Assembly (NCBI GenBank): GCA_044350805.1
Contig: JBILGU010000008.1
Location: 1 to 64,000, forward strand
Reading direction: 5' to 3'
Length of the DNA stretch: 64,000 bases
From: UBA6136 sp044350805
GTDB lineage: Bacteria; Pseudomonadota; Gammaproteobacteria; Methylococcales; Methylococcaceae
Part shown: piece after piece, positions 17,347-26,284 of the stretch
Position numbering within the stretch: the first letter of the stretch is position 1
Layout of the letters: each line of letters starts with the position of its first letter
Program-made: the position numbers and the translations under genes
Notes under the pieces: model-generated
What the model was told of the DNA's origin: nothing
The model's database searches: none
What the model saw: the letters and a program-made list of their open reading frames with translations, nothing else

Positions 17347-17352
17347 GAGAGG

Positions 17353-17358
17353 TATAAT
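17353..17358 (+). promoter_or_regulatory. Candidate -10 element of gyrA
   Basis: Perfect TATAAT, 50 bases before the gyrA ATG and seven bases after the typA hairpin. The -35 position (about 17330-17335) falls in the hairpin and is poor, so the promoter may need an activator or supercoiling sensitivity, as known for gyrA in E. coli. Confidence 0.45.
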
Positions 17359-17407
17359 CGTTCATTAATCGTCAGCCTTTTCCTCGTATCCGGAAATCCC
17401 TTATCTG

Positions 17408-19996
17408 ATGTCCAGTTTCGCCAAAGAAATCATCGCTGTTAATCTCGAAGACGAGATGCGGCAGTCCTATCTTGATTACGCGATGAGCGTTATCGTCGGG
17501 AGAGCGTTGCCGGATGTCAGGGATGGCCTCAAGCCTGTGCATCGTCGCGTTCTCTTCGCCATGCATGAGCTTGGAAATGACTGGAATAAGCCCTACAAAA
17601 AGTCCGCCCGTGTTGTCGGTGATGTGATCGGTAAATACCATCCACACGGCGATTCCGCGGTTTACGACACGATTGTTCGTATGGCGCAGCCCTTCTCCTT
17701 GCGCTACATGCTGGTGGACGGGCAGGGGAACTTCGGGTCCGTCGATGGTGACCCTCCAGCAGCCATGCGATACACCGAAGTCCGCATGTCGAAGATTGCG
17801 CACGAGTTGCTTGCGGATCTCGAAAAAGAAACGGTCAACTTCACCCCAAACTACGATGACTCCGAGCATGAGCCATCCGTCCTCCCGACCCGCGTTCCCA
17901 ATCTTTTGGTCAACGGTTCGGCGGGCATCGCTGTTGGTATGGCAACCAATATCCCGCCCCATAACCTGACGGAAGTCGTCAATGCCTGCCTCCATCTGAT
18001 TGCAAATCCCGAGGCGACGATCCAGGATCTGATGGAGATCATTCCAGGACCCGATTTCCCAACGGCTGGAATTATCAATGGTGCTTCGGGTATTCGCGAG
18101 GCGTACCTTACCGGTCGTGGCCGAATTTACCTGCGTGCGCAATGTGAATTCGAAGAAGATAACGGTCGAACCAGCATTATCGTCAATGAGCTTCCCTATC
18201 AGGTCAACAAGGCCCGCCTGATGGAAAAGATTGCAGAGCTTGCCAAGGAGGGAAAGCTCGAAGGTATTTCAGGCTTGCGTGATGAGTCTGATAAAGACGG
18301 CATGCGCATGGTGATTGAACTCAAGCGCGGTGAGATGCCAGAGGTTATTTTGAATAACCTTTATCAGCAAACGGCGATGCAGAATGTCTTCGGCATCAAC
18401 ATGGTCGCCCTTATTGATGGTCGTCCCCGATGCCTGAATCTCAGGGAGATTCTTGCTGCCTTTATTGATCATCGCAGGGAAGTCGTTACCCGCAGAACGC
18501 AATTTGATCTTCGAAAGGCCCGGGACAGAGCCCACATATTGGAAGGCCTTGCTGTAGCCCTTGCCAATATCGATGAAGTTATCGAGCTCATCAAGAAATC
18601 CGAAAGCCCACAGGTTGCGAAGGAGAGGCTCCTTGAACGGCACTGGGCGCCTGGTGTTGTTGTCGATCTTCTTGAGCGTGCTGAGGATGCTGCCCGGTCA
18701 CGTCCTGAGTCGCTCCTCCCCGAATTTGGGCTTGGCCCTGAGGGCTATCGCCTGTCTACAGAGCAGGCTCAGGCGATCCTTGATCTTCGCTTGCATCGTC
18801 TAACCGGACTTGAGCAGGACAAAATCATTGCTGAGTATCGTGAAATCCTTAAAAAGATTGACGAATTGCTGGCTATCTTGGGTAGCGATATTCGCTTGAT
18901 GGACGTCATTCATGATGAATTGATCGTGATCCGGGACCAGTTTGGTGATACCCGGCGGACCCGGATTATCAGCGACTATCTTGATTTGTCGCGGGCGGAT
19001 CTCATCACCGAAGAAGACATGGTAGTGACCGTCTCTCACGAGGGTTACGTCAAGTCTCAGCCGCTATCTACCTATCGTTCACAACGTCGTGGCGGTCGAG
19101 GAAAGACTGCAACCACAATGAAGGAAGAGGATTACATTGAAAAGCTAATCGTGGCGAGTACTCACGATACGATTCTCTGCTTCTCCAGTGTGGGCAAGGT
19201 TTACTGGCTTAAGGTGTATGAGCTTCCCGTTGCCAGCCGCACGGCTCGGGGTCGTCCTTTCATCAATCTCCTGCCATTGGAGGAGAAGGAAAAAATCAAC
19301 GCGATCTTGCCGATTCGCCAGTTTGATGATGGTCACTTCATTTTCATGGCGACGGGCTCCGGCATTGTCAAAAAGGTCGCATTGAGTGAATTTGAGCGTC
19401 CTCGTTCAACCGGCAAAATAGCCATTGACCTGCGACAGGATGATCGCCTCGTTGATGTGGCAGTCACGGACGGCAAGCAAAACGTCATGCTCTTCAGTAA
19501 TGCCGGCAAATCGGTTTGCTTCAATGAGGAAGATGTCCGGGTGATGGGGCGGGGTGCTACTGGTGTTCGAGGCATGACCCTTCACGAGGGGCAGGAGATC
19601 ATCGGCCTCATCATTGGAACCGAAGGGTCTGTGCTGAACATCACGGAGAATGGTTTTGGCAAGCGGACTCCGATTAGCGATTTCCCGATTCATCGTCGCG
19701 GGGGACAAGGCGTCATTGCTATTCAAACCAGTGAAAGGAATGGAGCGGTTGTTGCTGCGGTCCTCGTCGATGAGAACGATGAAATCATGCTGATCACCGA
19801 CGGGGGTACCTTAGTTCGCACCCGTGTAGAGGAGATTCGCGAGCTTGGAAGGAACACTCAGGGTGTGACCGTCATCAAGCTATCCGATGATGAAAAGGTC
19901 GTCGGTGTCGACCGTATTCCCTTTATCGAAGGCCTCGAGGAAGAAGGGTCAGAGGATGAATTGACTGGCGAGGAAATCGGTCCTGAAGAGTCATGA
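17408..19996 (+). CDS. gyrA: DNA gyrase subunit A
   Basis: GyrA cuts and rejoins DNA and, with GyrB, introduces negative supercoils. The catalytic tyrosine is Y122 in AAMRYTEVRM. The quinolone-resistance region around residues 80-87 (HGDSAVYD) has S83 and D87, the quinolone-sensitive state in E. coli numbering. The GyrA box that bends DNA is present as QRRGGRG at the start of the C-terminal propeller. 862 residues is normal, with an acidic tail (EEEGSEDELTGEE). The last bases overlap the serC start (ATGA), so gyrA heads the co-transcribed block. Confidence 0.98.
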   Translation: MSSFAKEIIAVNLEDEMRQSYLDYAMSVIVGRALPDVRDGLKPVHRRVLFAMHELGNDWNKPYKKSARVVGDVIGKYHPHGDSAVYDTIVRMAQPFSLRYMLVDGQGNFGSVDGDPPAAMRYTEVRMSKIAHELLADLEKETVNFTPNYDDSEHEPSVLPTRVPNLLVNGSAGIAVGMATNIPPHNLTEVVNACLHLIANPEATIQDLMEIIPGPDFPTAGIINGASGIREAYLTGRGRIYLRAQCEFEEDNGRTSIIVNELPYQVNKARLMEKIAELAKEGKLEGISGLRDESDKDGMRMVIELKRGEMPEVILNNLYQQTAMQNVFGINMVALIDGRPRCLNLREILAAFIDHRREVVTRRTQFDLRKARDRAHILEGLAVALANIDEVIELIKKSESPQVAKERLLERHWAPGVVVDLLERAEDAARSRPESLLPEFGLGPEGYRLSTEQAQAILDLRLHRLTGLEQDKIIAEYREILKKIDELLAILGSDIRLMDVIHDELIVIRDQFGDTRRTRIISDYLDLSRADLITEEDMVVTVSHEGYVKSQPLSTYRSQRRGGRGKTATTMKEEDYIEKLIVASTHDTILCFSSVGKVYWLKVYELPVASRTARGRPFINLLPLEEKEKINAILPIRQFDDGHFIFMATGSGIVKKVALSEFERPRSTGKIAIDLRQDDRLVDVAVTDGKQNVMLFSNAGKSVCFNEEDVRVMGRGATGVRGMTLHEGQEIIGLIIGTEGSVLNITENGFGKRTPISDFPIHRRGGQGVIAIQTSERNGAVVAAVLVDENDEIMLITDGGTLVRTRVEEIRELGRNTQGVTVIKLSDDEKVVGVDRIPFIEGLEEEGSEDELTGEEIGPEES

Positions 19997-21075
19997 GGGT
20001 TTACAACTTCAGCGCTGGTCCCTCAGCGCTCCCGCTCAAGGTTCTTGAGCGCGCCCAGAGTGAACTGATCGATTTCGGTGGCACAGGCATGTCCATCATG
20101 GAGATGAGCCACCGAAGTGAAACGTATGAGGCGGTCGCGTTCCGCGCCGAAAGTTTACTGCGAGAGCTGTTTGCGGTTCCGGAGAACTACCGCATTCTGT
20201 TTTTGCAGGGAGGAGCTACGGCACAGTTTTCTGCGGTACCACTCAATATCACTGGCCCGCATCGACGGGCTGCCTTCCTAAATACGGGCATCTGGTCTTC
20301 AAAGGCGATTGCCGAGGCAGGTCGCTATCTTGATGAGGTCGTCATTACAGCATCAACGGAATCGGACGGATTCAACCGAGTACCCGATGCTTGCGAATGG
20401 ATCGATTCAGGTCCTGTTGACTATCTTCACTACACTGACAACGAGACGATTGGTGGCGTGGAGTTTTTCACAATTCCCGAAGCAGGGGAGACCCCTCTGG
20501 TCTGTGATATGTCATCCAATATCCTTTCGCGATCAGTGGATGTCAGTCGATATGGTGTGATTTATGCCGGGGCTCAAAAAAATATGGGGCCCTCCGGGAT
20601 TACGGTTGTAATCGTGCGAGAAGATCTTTTGGGACACGCTCGACCTGAAACGCCATCATTCATGGATTATGCGATCCAGGCCAAGAATCGCTCGATGCTA
20701 AATACCCCGCCGACTTACCCCTGGTATCTTCTTGGACTTGTTCTGGAATGGCTGGACCAGCAAGGTGGCGTCAAGGCAATGGAAGCGTTGAATGCTGAGA
20801 AATCCGCACTTTTGTATGAGGCGATTGATCAGTCGGCTTTATTCTCCAATCCTGTGGCTGTTGGATCCCGGTCCCGAATGAATATTCCTTTCACCATAGC
20901 GAATCCCGACCTTGAGCCTTTGTTTCTTGAGGAATCACGCGATGCGGGGCTGGTTAACCTTGAAGGACATCGATCGGTCGGCGGATTCAGAGCAAGTCTC
21001 TATAATGCAATGCCTTACGAAGGGGTCTCGGCCCTGGTTTCTTTCATGCGTGACTTTGAATGTCGCCGTGGGTGA
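19993..21075 (+). CDS. serC: Phosphoserine aminotransferase
   Basis: SerC converts 3-phosphohydroxypyruvate to phosphoserine (serine synthesis) and also acts in pyridoxal phosphate synthesis. The 360-residue protein begins RVYNFSAGPSALP, carries the PLP lysine in YAGAQKNMGPSG (about residue 195), and has the C-terminal HRSVGGFRASLYNAMP substrate motif. Its start overlaps the gyrA stop by four bases, giving translational coupling. Confidence 0.98.
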   Translation: MRVYNFSAGPSALPLKVLERAQSELIDFGGTGMSIMEMSHRSETYEAVAFRAESLLRELFAVPENYRILFLQGGATAQFSAVPLNITGPHRRAAFLNTGIWSSKAIAEAGRYLDEVVITASTESDGFNRVPDACEWIDSGPVDYLHYTDNETIGGVEFFTIPEAGETPLVCDMSSNILSRSVDVSRYGVIYAGAQKNMGPSGITVVIVREDLLGHARPETPSFMDYAIQAKNRSMLNTPPTYPWYLLGLVLEWLDQQGGVKAMEALNAEKSALLYEAIDQSALFSNPVAVGSRSRMNIPFTIANPDLEPLFLEESRDAGLVNLEGHRSVGGFRASLYNAMPYEGVSALVSFMRDFECRRG

Positions 21076-21098
21076 TGACTGATCTGGGTTGAGTCGAC

Positions 21099-22193
21099 AT
21101 GAATACACCTGACGATCGAACCATTCTGACTGATATTCGGCGTGACATCGACGCTATCGACGATCAGTTGCTTTTGCTTTTAAACCAGCGAGCCGGCTGC
21201 GCCAAAAAAGTGGCTGACATCAAGATGGCCGCGGGTGAGGTTGAGTGCTTTCACCGACCGGAGCGGGAAGTTGAAGTTCTCCGCCGTATGATGGACGCGA
21301 ACCCTGGCCCATTATCCCGGGAGACCATCGCCCGTTTCTTCAGAGAGGTCATGTCTGAATGTCTGGCGTTAGAAAAACCACTCGATGTCGGATTTCTGGG
21401 TCCTGAGGGAACATTTACTCAGCAGGCCGCCTTCCGTCACTTTGGTCATGCCATTCACGCGGTGCCGTACTCTTCAATTGAAGCCATTTTCCGGGCTGTT
21501 GAGTCTGGAGAGGTTGTCTATGGCGTCGTGCCAGTCGAAAATTCTACCGAAGGGGTGATCACGCACACCCTGGATAGTTTTCTGCAGATGCCTCTCGTGA
21601 TTGCAGGAGAAGTCAGTCTTCGCATTCACCATAACCTCCTGGGGAAAGGCACGGATCTCGAGTCGATTCGTGAAATCTATTCGCACCAGCAGTCTCTGGC
21701 GCAGTGTCGTCAGTGGCTGGATCGTCATCTTCCCGGCGTCACCCAGACAGCGGTTGGCAGTAATGCAGAAGCGGCTCGCCTGGCTAGCCTTAATCCTGGA
21801 ACAGCTGCGATTGCTGGGGCAGTCGCAGCAGATCTTTATGGGCTCGACCTCATGGCGTCGAAGATTGAGGACGAATCGAATAATACGACGCGTTTCCTCG
21901 TTGTGGGCCGGACACCTGTGGGTCCAACCGGAGGGGACAAAACATCGCTATTACTCACCATACCCAATGACCCTGGGGCTCTCTATGCGATTTTGGAGCC
22001 CTTTGCCCGTCACGGCATAAGCATGTCCAAGATTGAGTCCAGACCTTCCAGAAAAGATGTTTGGGATTATGTTTTTTTTATAGATGTTGATGGCCATCGG
22101 GATGATCCTAAGGTGGCTTTGGCCCTTTCAGAGGTTGCATCTCGGACAACGCGTCTTAAAGTTCTCGGCTCCTACCCCAAAGCACTGACCTGA
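21099..22193 (+). CDS. pheA: Chorismate mutase / prephenate dehydratase
   Basis: A two-step enzyme for phenylalanine synthesis. Residues 1-90 form an AroQ-type chorismate mutase (IRRDIDAIDDQLLLLLNQRA). Residues about 95-270 form the dehydratase (GFLGPEGTFTQQAA, with NNTTRFLVV near its end). The C-terminus is an ACT domain with the ESRP phenylalanine-binding motif, which allows feedback inhibition. 364 residues is normal for the P-protein. It lies between serC and hisC in the same operon. Confidence 0.97.
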   Translation: MNTPDDRTILTDIRRDIDAIDDQLLLLLNQRAGCAKKVADIKMAAGEVECFHRPEREVEVLRRMMDANPGPLSRETIARFFREVMSECLALEKPLDVGFLGPEGTFTQQAAFRHFGHAIHAVPYSSIEAIFRAVESGEVVYGVVPVENSTEGVITHTLDSFLQMPLVIAGEVSLRIHHNLLGKGTDLESIREIYSHQQSLAQCRQWLDRHLPGVTQTAVGSNAEAARLASLNPGTAAIAGAVAADLYGLDLMASKIEDESNNTTRFLVVGRTPVGPTGGDKTSLLLTIPNDPGALYAILEPFARHGISMSKIESRPSRKDVWDYVFFIDVDGHRDDPKVALALSEVASRTTRLKVLGSYPKALT

Positions 22194-22205
22194 GCGATTT
22201 CAACC

Positions 22206-23321
22206 ATGGATCCGATCAAACTTGCCGTCCCCGGTGTTCAGCAGTTGACACCTTATCTCCCTGGTAAGCCGATTAGCGAGCTTCAGCGTGAGATCGGTAT
22301 CGACCATGTCGTAAAACTGGCTTCCAATGAAAACCCGCTGGGACCCAGTCCCATGGCCGTGGCCGCAGTCAAGGCTGCGATCGAAGAGCTCCATCTTTAC
22401 CCTGATGGCGGCGGATTTGCGCTGAAAAGCGCGTTAGCCGAGAAGTTTAAACTTGACCGAAACGGCATTACCCTCGGTAATGGTTCCAACGATGTGCTTG
22501 AATTGATTGCCCGTGCCTTCTTGGCACCGGGCTTATCAGCCGTCTTTTCTGAACATGCTTTTGCTGTCTATCCGATTGTCACTCAGGCTGTGGGTGCGAC
22601 TGCCACCGTAGCGCGGGCTCATTCTGGTAAAACCGGCCCCGAATACGGCCATGATCTCTCTTCCATGATGGCTGCCATCGACTACAGTACCCGGGTGATT
22701 TTTATTGCTAACCCCAATAATCCCACGGGTACGCATCTTACGCGTGCTGAATTGTTCGACTTCCTTCAAAGGGTTCCCAAGGGGATCATCGTCGTCATTG
22801 ATGAGGCCTATTTTGAATACGTTCGTCTCGATGATTATCCCAATGCGATGGAATGGCTCGATCAATTCCCCAACCTGATCGTGTCTAGAACGTTTTCGAA
22901 GGCATACGGACTCGCCGGGCTTCGTGTCGGCTACGCGGTATCCAGTCCTGAAATCGCCGACATCCTTAATCGGGTGCGCCAGCCCTTCAATGTGAATATT
23001 CCGGCACTGGAAGGGGCTTTGGCCGCGCTTCAGGACCATGCCCATCTTGAAAGGACTGTGGATCTTAACGAGCGTGGGCTCAGAACACTGCGTGAAGCGT
23101 TGGTGGCCCGTGGTTATGTCGTGATTCCCTCCGTGGGCAACTTTCTGACCTTTGATCTCGGGAAGCCCGCCGCCCCGGTCTATGAAGCGCTCCTCCGCAA
23201 GGGAGTGATCGTGCGTCCAATTGCCAACTACGGGATGCCGCGCCATCTTCGGGTCACGATTGGAACCGAGGACGAAAATGCCGCCTTTCTGAATGCGCTG
23301 GATCAGGTCGCTGGCGAATGA
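22206..23321 (+). CDS. hisC: Histidinol-phosphate / aromatic aminotransferase
   Basis: A fold-type I PLP enzyme of 371 residues with ANPNNPTG, and the PLP lysine in SRTFSKAYGLAGLRVGY. HisC transaminates imidazole acetol-phosphate in histidine synthesis, and copies placed between pheA and tyrA usually also serve phenylalanine and tyrosine synthesis. The context here favours the aromatic role. Its stop overlaps tyrA by four bases. Confidence 0.95.
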   Translation: MDPIKLAVPGVQQLTPYLPGKPISELQREIGIDHVVKLASNENPLGPSPMAVAAVKAAIEELHLYPDGGGFALKSALAEKFKLDRNGITLGNGSNDVLELIARAFLAPGLSAVFSEHAFAVYPIVTQAVGATATVARAHSGKTGPEYGHDLSSMMAAIDYSTRVIFIANPNNPTGTHLTRAELFDFLQRVPKGIIVVIDEAYFEYVRLDDYPNAMEWLDQFPNLIVSRTFSKAYGLAGLRVGYAVSSPEIADILNRVRQPFNVNIPALEGALAALQDHAHLERTVDLNERGLRTLREALVARGYVVIPSVGNFLTFDLGKPAAPVYEALLRKGVIVRPIANYGMPRHLRVTIGTEDENAAFLNALDQVAGE

Positions 23322-24187
23322 TCAAACGACTTTGCGTCGTCGGAGTCGGACTGATCGGCGGTTCATTTGCATTGGGGCTGAAGGAGGCAGGACTCGTCGA
23401 ACGGGTTGTCGGCGTTGATCGAGATGCCGCAAACCTCGATCTTGCCCTTTTTACCGGATTGATTGACGAGGCATCTTTCTCACTGGAGGAGGGCGTCAAG
23501 GGCGCAGATTGTATTTTCATCGCAGTTCCTGTTGGGGCGATGCCTGACATCTTTCGTCAGTTGTCTCCTCTCTGGCAAAATGACGTGTTGTACACCGATG
23601 CCGGAAGCACGAAGTCTGATGTGCTTCAGGCATTGGCTGAGGCCCACGGATCCGTTCCGCCAAACTTTGTTCCAGGCCATCCGATTGCAGGGGCCGAAAC
23701 ATCTGGTGCATCCGCAGCCCGCTCAGGCCTTTTTGAGGGCCGTCGGGTCATCTTGACGCCCATCGCTGAAACCTCTGTGGTCTCACTGGGAATGGCGAGG
23801 GCTCTTTGGGAGGGTGTTGGTGCTCGGGTGAGTGTGATGGAGCCGATCCATCATGATGAGATCCTGGCAGCGACCAGTCATCTGCCCCATGTCCTCTCAT
23901 TTGCACTTGCTGCTATGTTGGGACGCCATGATGAGGAGCAGGACATCTTTGCCTATGCAGCCGGGGGACTTCGTGACTTTACGCGAATTGCCGGAAGCGA
24001 TCCTGCGATGTGGCGAGATATCTGCATTGCTAATAAAGATCAACTGCTTCCATTGATTGAGGAATACCGTCTGGCTCTCGGTGAGGTCACAGACAAGATC
24101 AGGGCGGGTGATTCGGATCAACTCATACAAATTTTTGCCGATGCGCGGAATGCGCGGCAACGTTTCATTGACCAATTGGATAAATAA
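23318..24187 (+). CDS. tyrA: Prephenate/arogenate dehydrogenase
   Basis: TyrA oxidises prephenate to 4-hydroxyphenylpyruvate for tyrosine synthesis. The 289-residue protein has the NAD-binding loop VGVGLIGGSFALGL at the N-terminus, PGHPIAGAETSG, and HDEILAATSHLPHVLSF in the helical domain. There is no fused chorismate mutase and no ACT domain, unlike the E. coli enzyme but as in pseudomonads. It overlaps hisC by four bases and precedes aroA by two. Confidence 0.96.
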   Translation: MIKRLCVVGVGLIGGSFALGLKEAGLVERVVGVDRDAANLDLALFTGLIDEASFSLEEGVKGADCIFIAVPVGAMPDIFRQLSPLWQNDVLYTDAGSTKSDVLQALAEAHGSVPPNFVPGHPIAGAETSGASAARSGLFEGRRVILTPIAETSVVSLGMARALWEGVGARVSVMEPIHHDEILAATSHLPHVLSFALAAMLGRHDEEQDIFAYAAGGLRDFTRIAGSDPAMWRDICIANKDQLLPLIEEYRLALGEVTDKIRAGDSDQLIQIFADARNARQRFIDQLDK

Positions 24188-24189
24188 CA

Positions 24190-25509
24190 ATGCATCACAA
24201 CGAGGTGACCTTCACGGTCCAGCCCGGCGGCACGCTGAAAGGCGAAGCTCGCGTTCCCGGGGATAAGTCCATCTCCCATCGCTCGATTATGCTCGGCTCA
24301 CTGGCCGAAGGCACCACGAAGGTGAGCGGTTTTTTGGAGGCGGAAGATTGTCTTTCGACCATGAAGGCCTTTCAGGCCATGGGCGTTCATATCGAGCGTA
24401 CGGCTGGGGGTGGCGTCGTAATCGAGGGCGTTGGTCTTCATGGTCTTAAAGCGCCTCAAGAGGAGCTCTACCTTGGAAACTCCGGCACTTCGATGCGTTT
24501 GTTGTCTGGTTTACTGGCAGGGCAAAGCTTTGATTCGACATTGACGGGCGATCCTTCCTTATCGAAGCGCCCGATGCGCCGTGTGACTGATCCATTAAAG
24601 TCCATGGGTGCTCAGATTGATACGACCGAAAAAGGCACTTCTCCTCTCCATATTCATGGTGGCAGTGCTCTGAAGGGTATTCACTATGACATGCCAGTTG
24701 CCAGTGCGCAGGTAAAGTCCTGTCTGCTTCTGGCCGGCCTTTATGCCGAAGGGACGACCTCGGTACATGAGCCGGCTCCGACGCGTGACCATACGGAACG
24801 CATGCTTCGAGGCTTTGGGTATGACGTTCAAAGGGAGGGTAACACCATCTCTGTTCAATCCGGTGGCAAGCTGAAGGCCATGGATATTGATGTGCCCAGC
24901 GATATTTCATCAGCCGCATTTTTTATGGTTGGGGCTTCCATTGCCGAAGGGGCGGACGTGACGCTCAAGCATGTCGGCATGAATCCCACGCGAACCGGTG
25001 TCATTGATATTCTTTGTTTAATGGGCGCTGATATCGAGCTGGTAGCGGAACGAGTTGTTGGCGGCGAGCCGGTTGCTGACATCCGTATTCGCCAAGCGCA
25101 GCTCAAAGGCATTGATATCCCTGAGGCACTGGTTCCTCTGGCGATCGACGAATTCCCCGTTTTGTTTGTCGCAGCCGCTTGTGCAGAGGGGACGACCCGG
25201 CTAACCGGCGCAGAGGAATTGCGCGTCAAGGAGAGTGATCGAATTCAGGTCATGGCCGATGGACTTGCTATTCTGGGCGTTGATGCCACAGCAACTCCGG
25301 ATGGGATGATCATTCATGGGGGGAAGCCGTTCGGAGGTGGCACCGTTGAATCTCACGGCGACCATCGCATTGCTATGGCGTTTTCAATCGCAGGGCTTCG
25401 TGCGCATGGGGAAATCACCATCCACGATTGCGCTAACGTCAATACCTCGTTCCCGACCTTCGTCTCTCTGGCGAATGGCTTAGGACTTTCAGTCCGTTCA
25501 AATGCATAG
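24190..25509 (+). CDS. aroA: 5-enolpyruvylshikimate-3-phosphate synthase
   Basis: AroA joins phosphoenolpyruvate to shikimate-3-phosphate, the sixth shikimate-pathway step and the glyphosate target. The 439-residue protein begins with the family pattern GDKSISHRSIMLGSLAEG and has LGNSGTSMRLLSGLLAG and EELRVKESDRI. The NSGTSMR rather than NAGTAMR form points to a class II-like enzyme, which is often less sensitive to glyphosate; this is an inference from motif only. The 3' end overlaps cmk by eight bases. Confidence 0.97.
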   Translation: MHHNEVTFTVQPGGTLKGEARVPGDKSISHRSIMLGSLAEGTTKVSGFLEAEDCLSTMKAFQAMGVHIERTAGGGVVIEGVGLHGLKAPQEELYLGNSGTSMRLLSGLLAGQSFDSTLTGDPSLSKRPMRRVTDPLKSMGAQIDTTEKGTSPLHIHGGSALKGIHYDMPVASAQVKSCLLLAGLYAEGTTSVHEPAPTRDHTERMLRGFGYDVQREGNTISVQSGGKLKAMDIDVPSDISSAAFFMVGASIAEGADVTLKHVGMNPTRTGVIDILCLMGADIELVAERVVGGEPVADIRIRQAQLKGIDIPEALVPLAIDEFPVLFVAAACAEGTTRLTGAEELRVKESDRIQVMADGLAILGVDATATPDGMIIHGGKPFGGGTVESHGDHRIAMAFSIAGLRAHGEITIHDCANVNTSFPTFVSLANGLGLSVRSNA

Positions 25510-26188
25510 TCCGACTATGGCATCGACGGTGCCTGTGCTCACGATTGATGGACCGAGTGGTTCGGGCAAGGGAACACTCAGCCGGGCTGTCGCACGGGAG
25601 CTTGGCTGGCACTTTCTCGATAGCGGCGCTATTTATCGCTCCCTTGCGATTGCTGTCTTGAGGGCAGGGATTCCCTTTGAAGATGAACAGGCCATTGCTG
25701 ATCTAGGACTTGGAATGAATCTCTCCTTCAGTGCTGATGATCCTCCAAAAGTGTATTTGGACGGAGAGGACATTGCAGGGGAAATCAGTCTTGAGACCAC
25801 TGGTAATGCGGCCTCCCGCGTGGCGCAGATCGGTGTGGTCCGTCGTGCCCTGCTCGAAAAGCAGCACAGTTTTCGTCAAGCCCCTGGTTTGGTCGCTGAC
25901 GGACGTGATATGGGGACTGTGGTGTTCAAGGATGCCAAGCACAAGGTCTTTTTGACAGCGAGCGCTGAGGTGAGGGCCCTTCGTCGTCTTAAGCAGTTGA
26001 AAGACAAGGGACTGGATGTTAATCTTGCTAGCTTGACTCGGGAAATCGAGGAGCGTGACCGTCGTGATCGTGAGCGTGCAGAGGCACCTCTGGTCATGGC
26101 AGAAGGGGCACTCCATATCGATTCGTCCAATCTGCCAATTCCGGAAGTGATCCGGCAGGTGCTTGATTGGGTCAGGCGGGACGCCTGA
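25502..26188 (+). CDS. cmk: Cytidylate kinase
   Basis: Cmk phosphorylates CMP and dCMP. The P-loop is DGPSGSGKGTLSRAVA, followed by LDSGAIYRSLA, DGRDMGTVVF, and the LID segment with RRDRERAEAPLV. I keep the first ATG (25502), inside the aroA end; an ATG at 25517 (MASTVPVLTIDG) would also give a full enzyme. 228 residues is normal. It precedes rpsA as in most proteobacteria. Confidence 0.96.
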   Translation: MHSPTMASTVPVLTIDGPSGSGKGTLSRAVARELGWHFLDSGAIYRSLAIAVLRAGIPFEDEQAIADLGLGMNLSFSADDPPKVYLDGEDIAGEISLETTGNAASRVAQIGVVRRALLEKQHSFRQAPGLVADGRDMGTVVFKDAKHKVFLTASAEVRALRRLKQLKDKGLDVNLASLTREIEERDRRDRERAEAPLVMAEGALHIDSSNLPIPEVIRQVLDWVRRDA

Positions 26189-26284
26189 AAACCGTTTCAT
26201 GGGTTGCCGGCAAATTGCCGGTGGTTTTATTCATCTTACACAGTCATCCAACGCCTTGTGCGAGGGGTGCAATTAAATAGTTTT

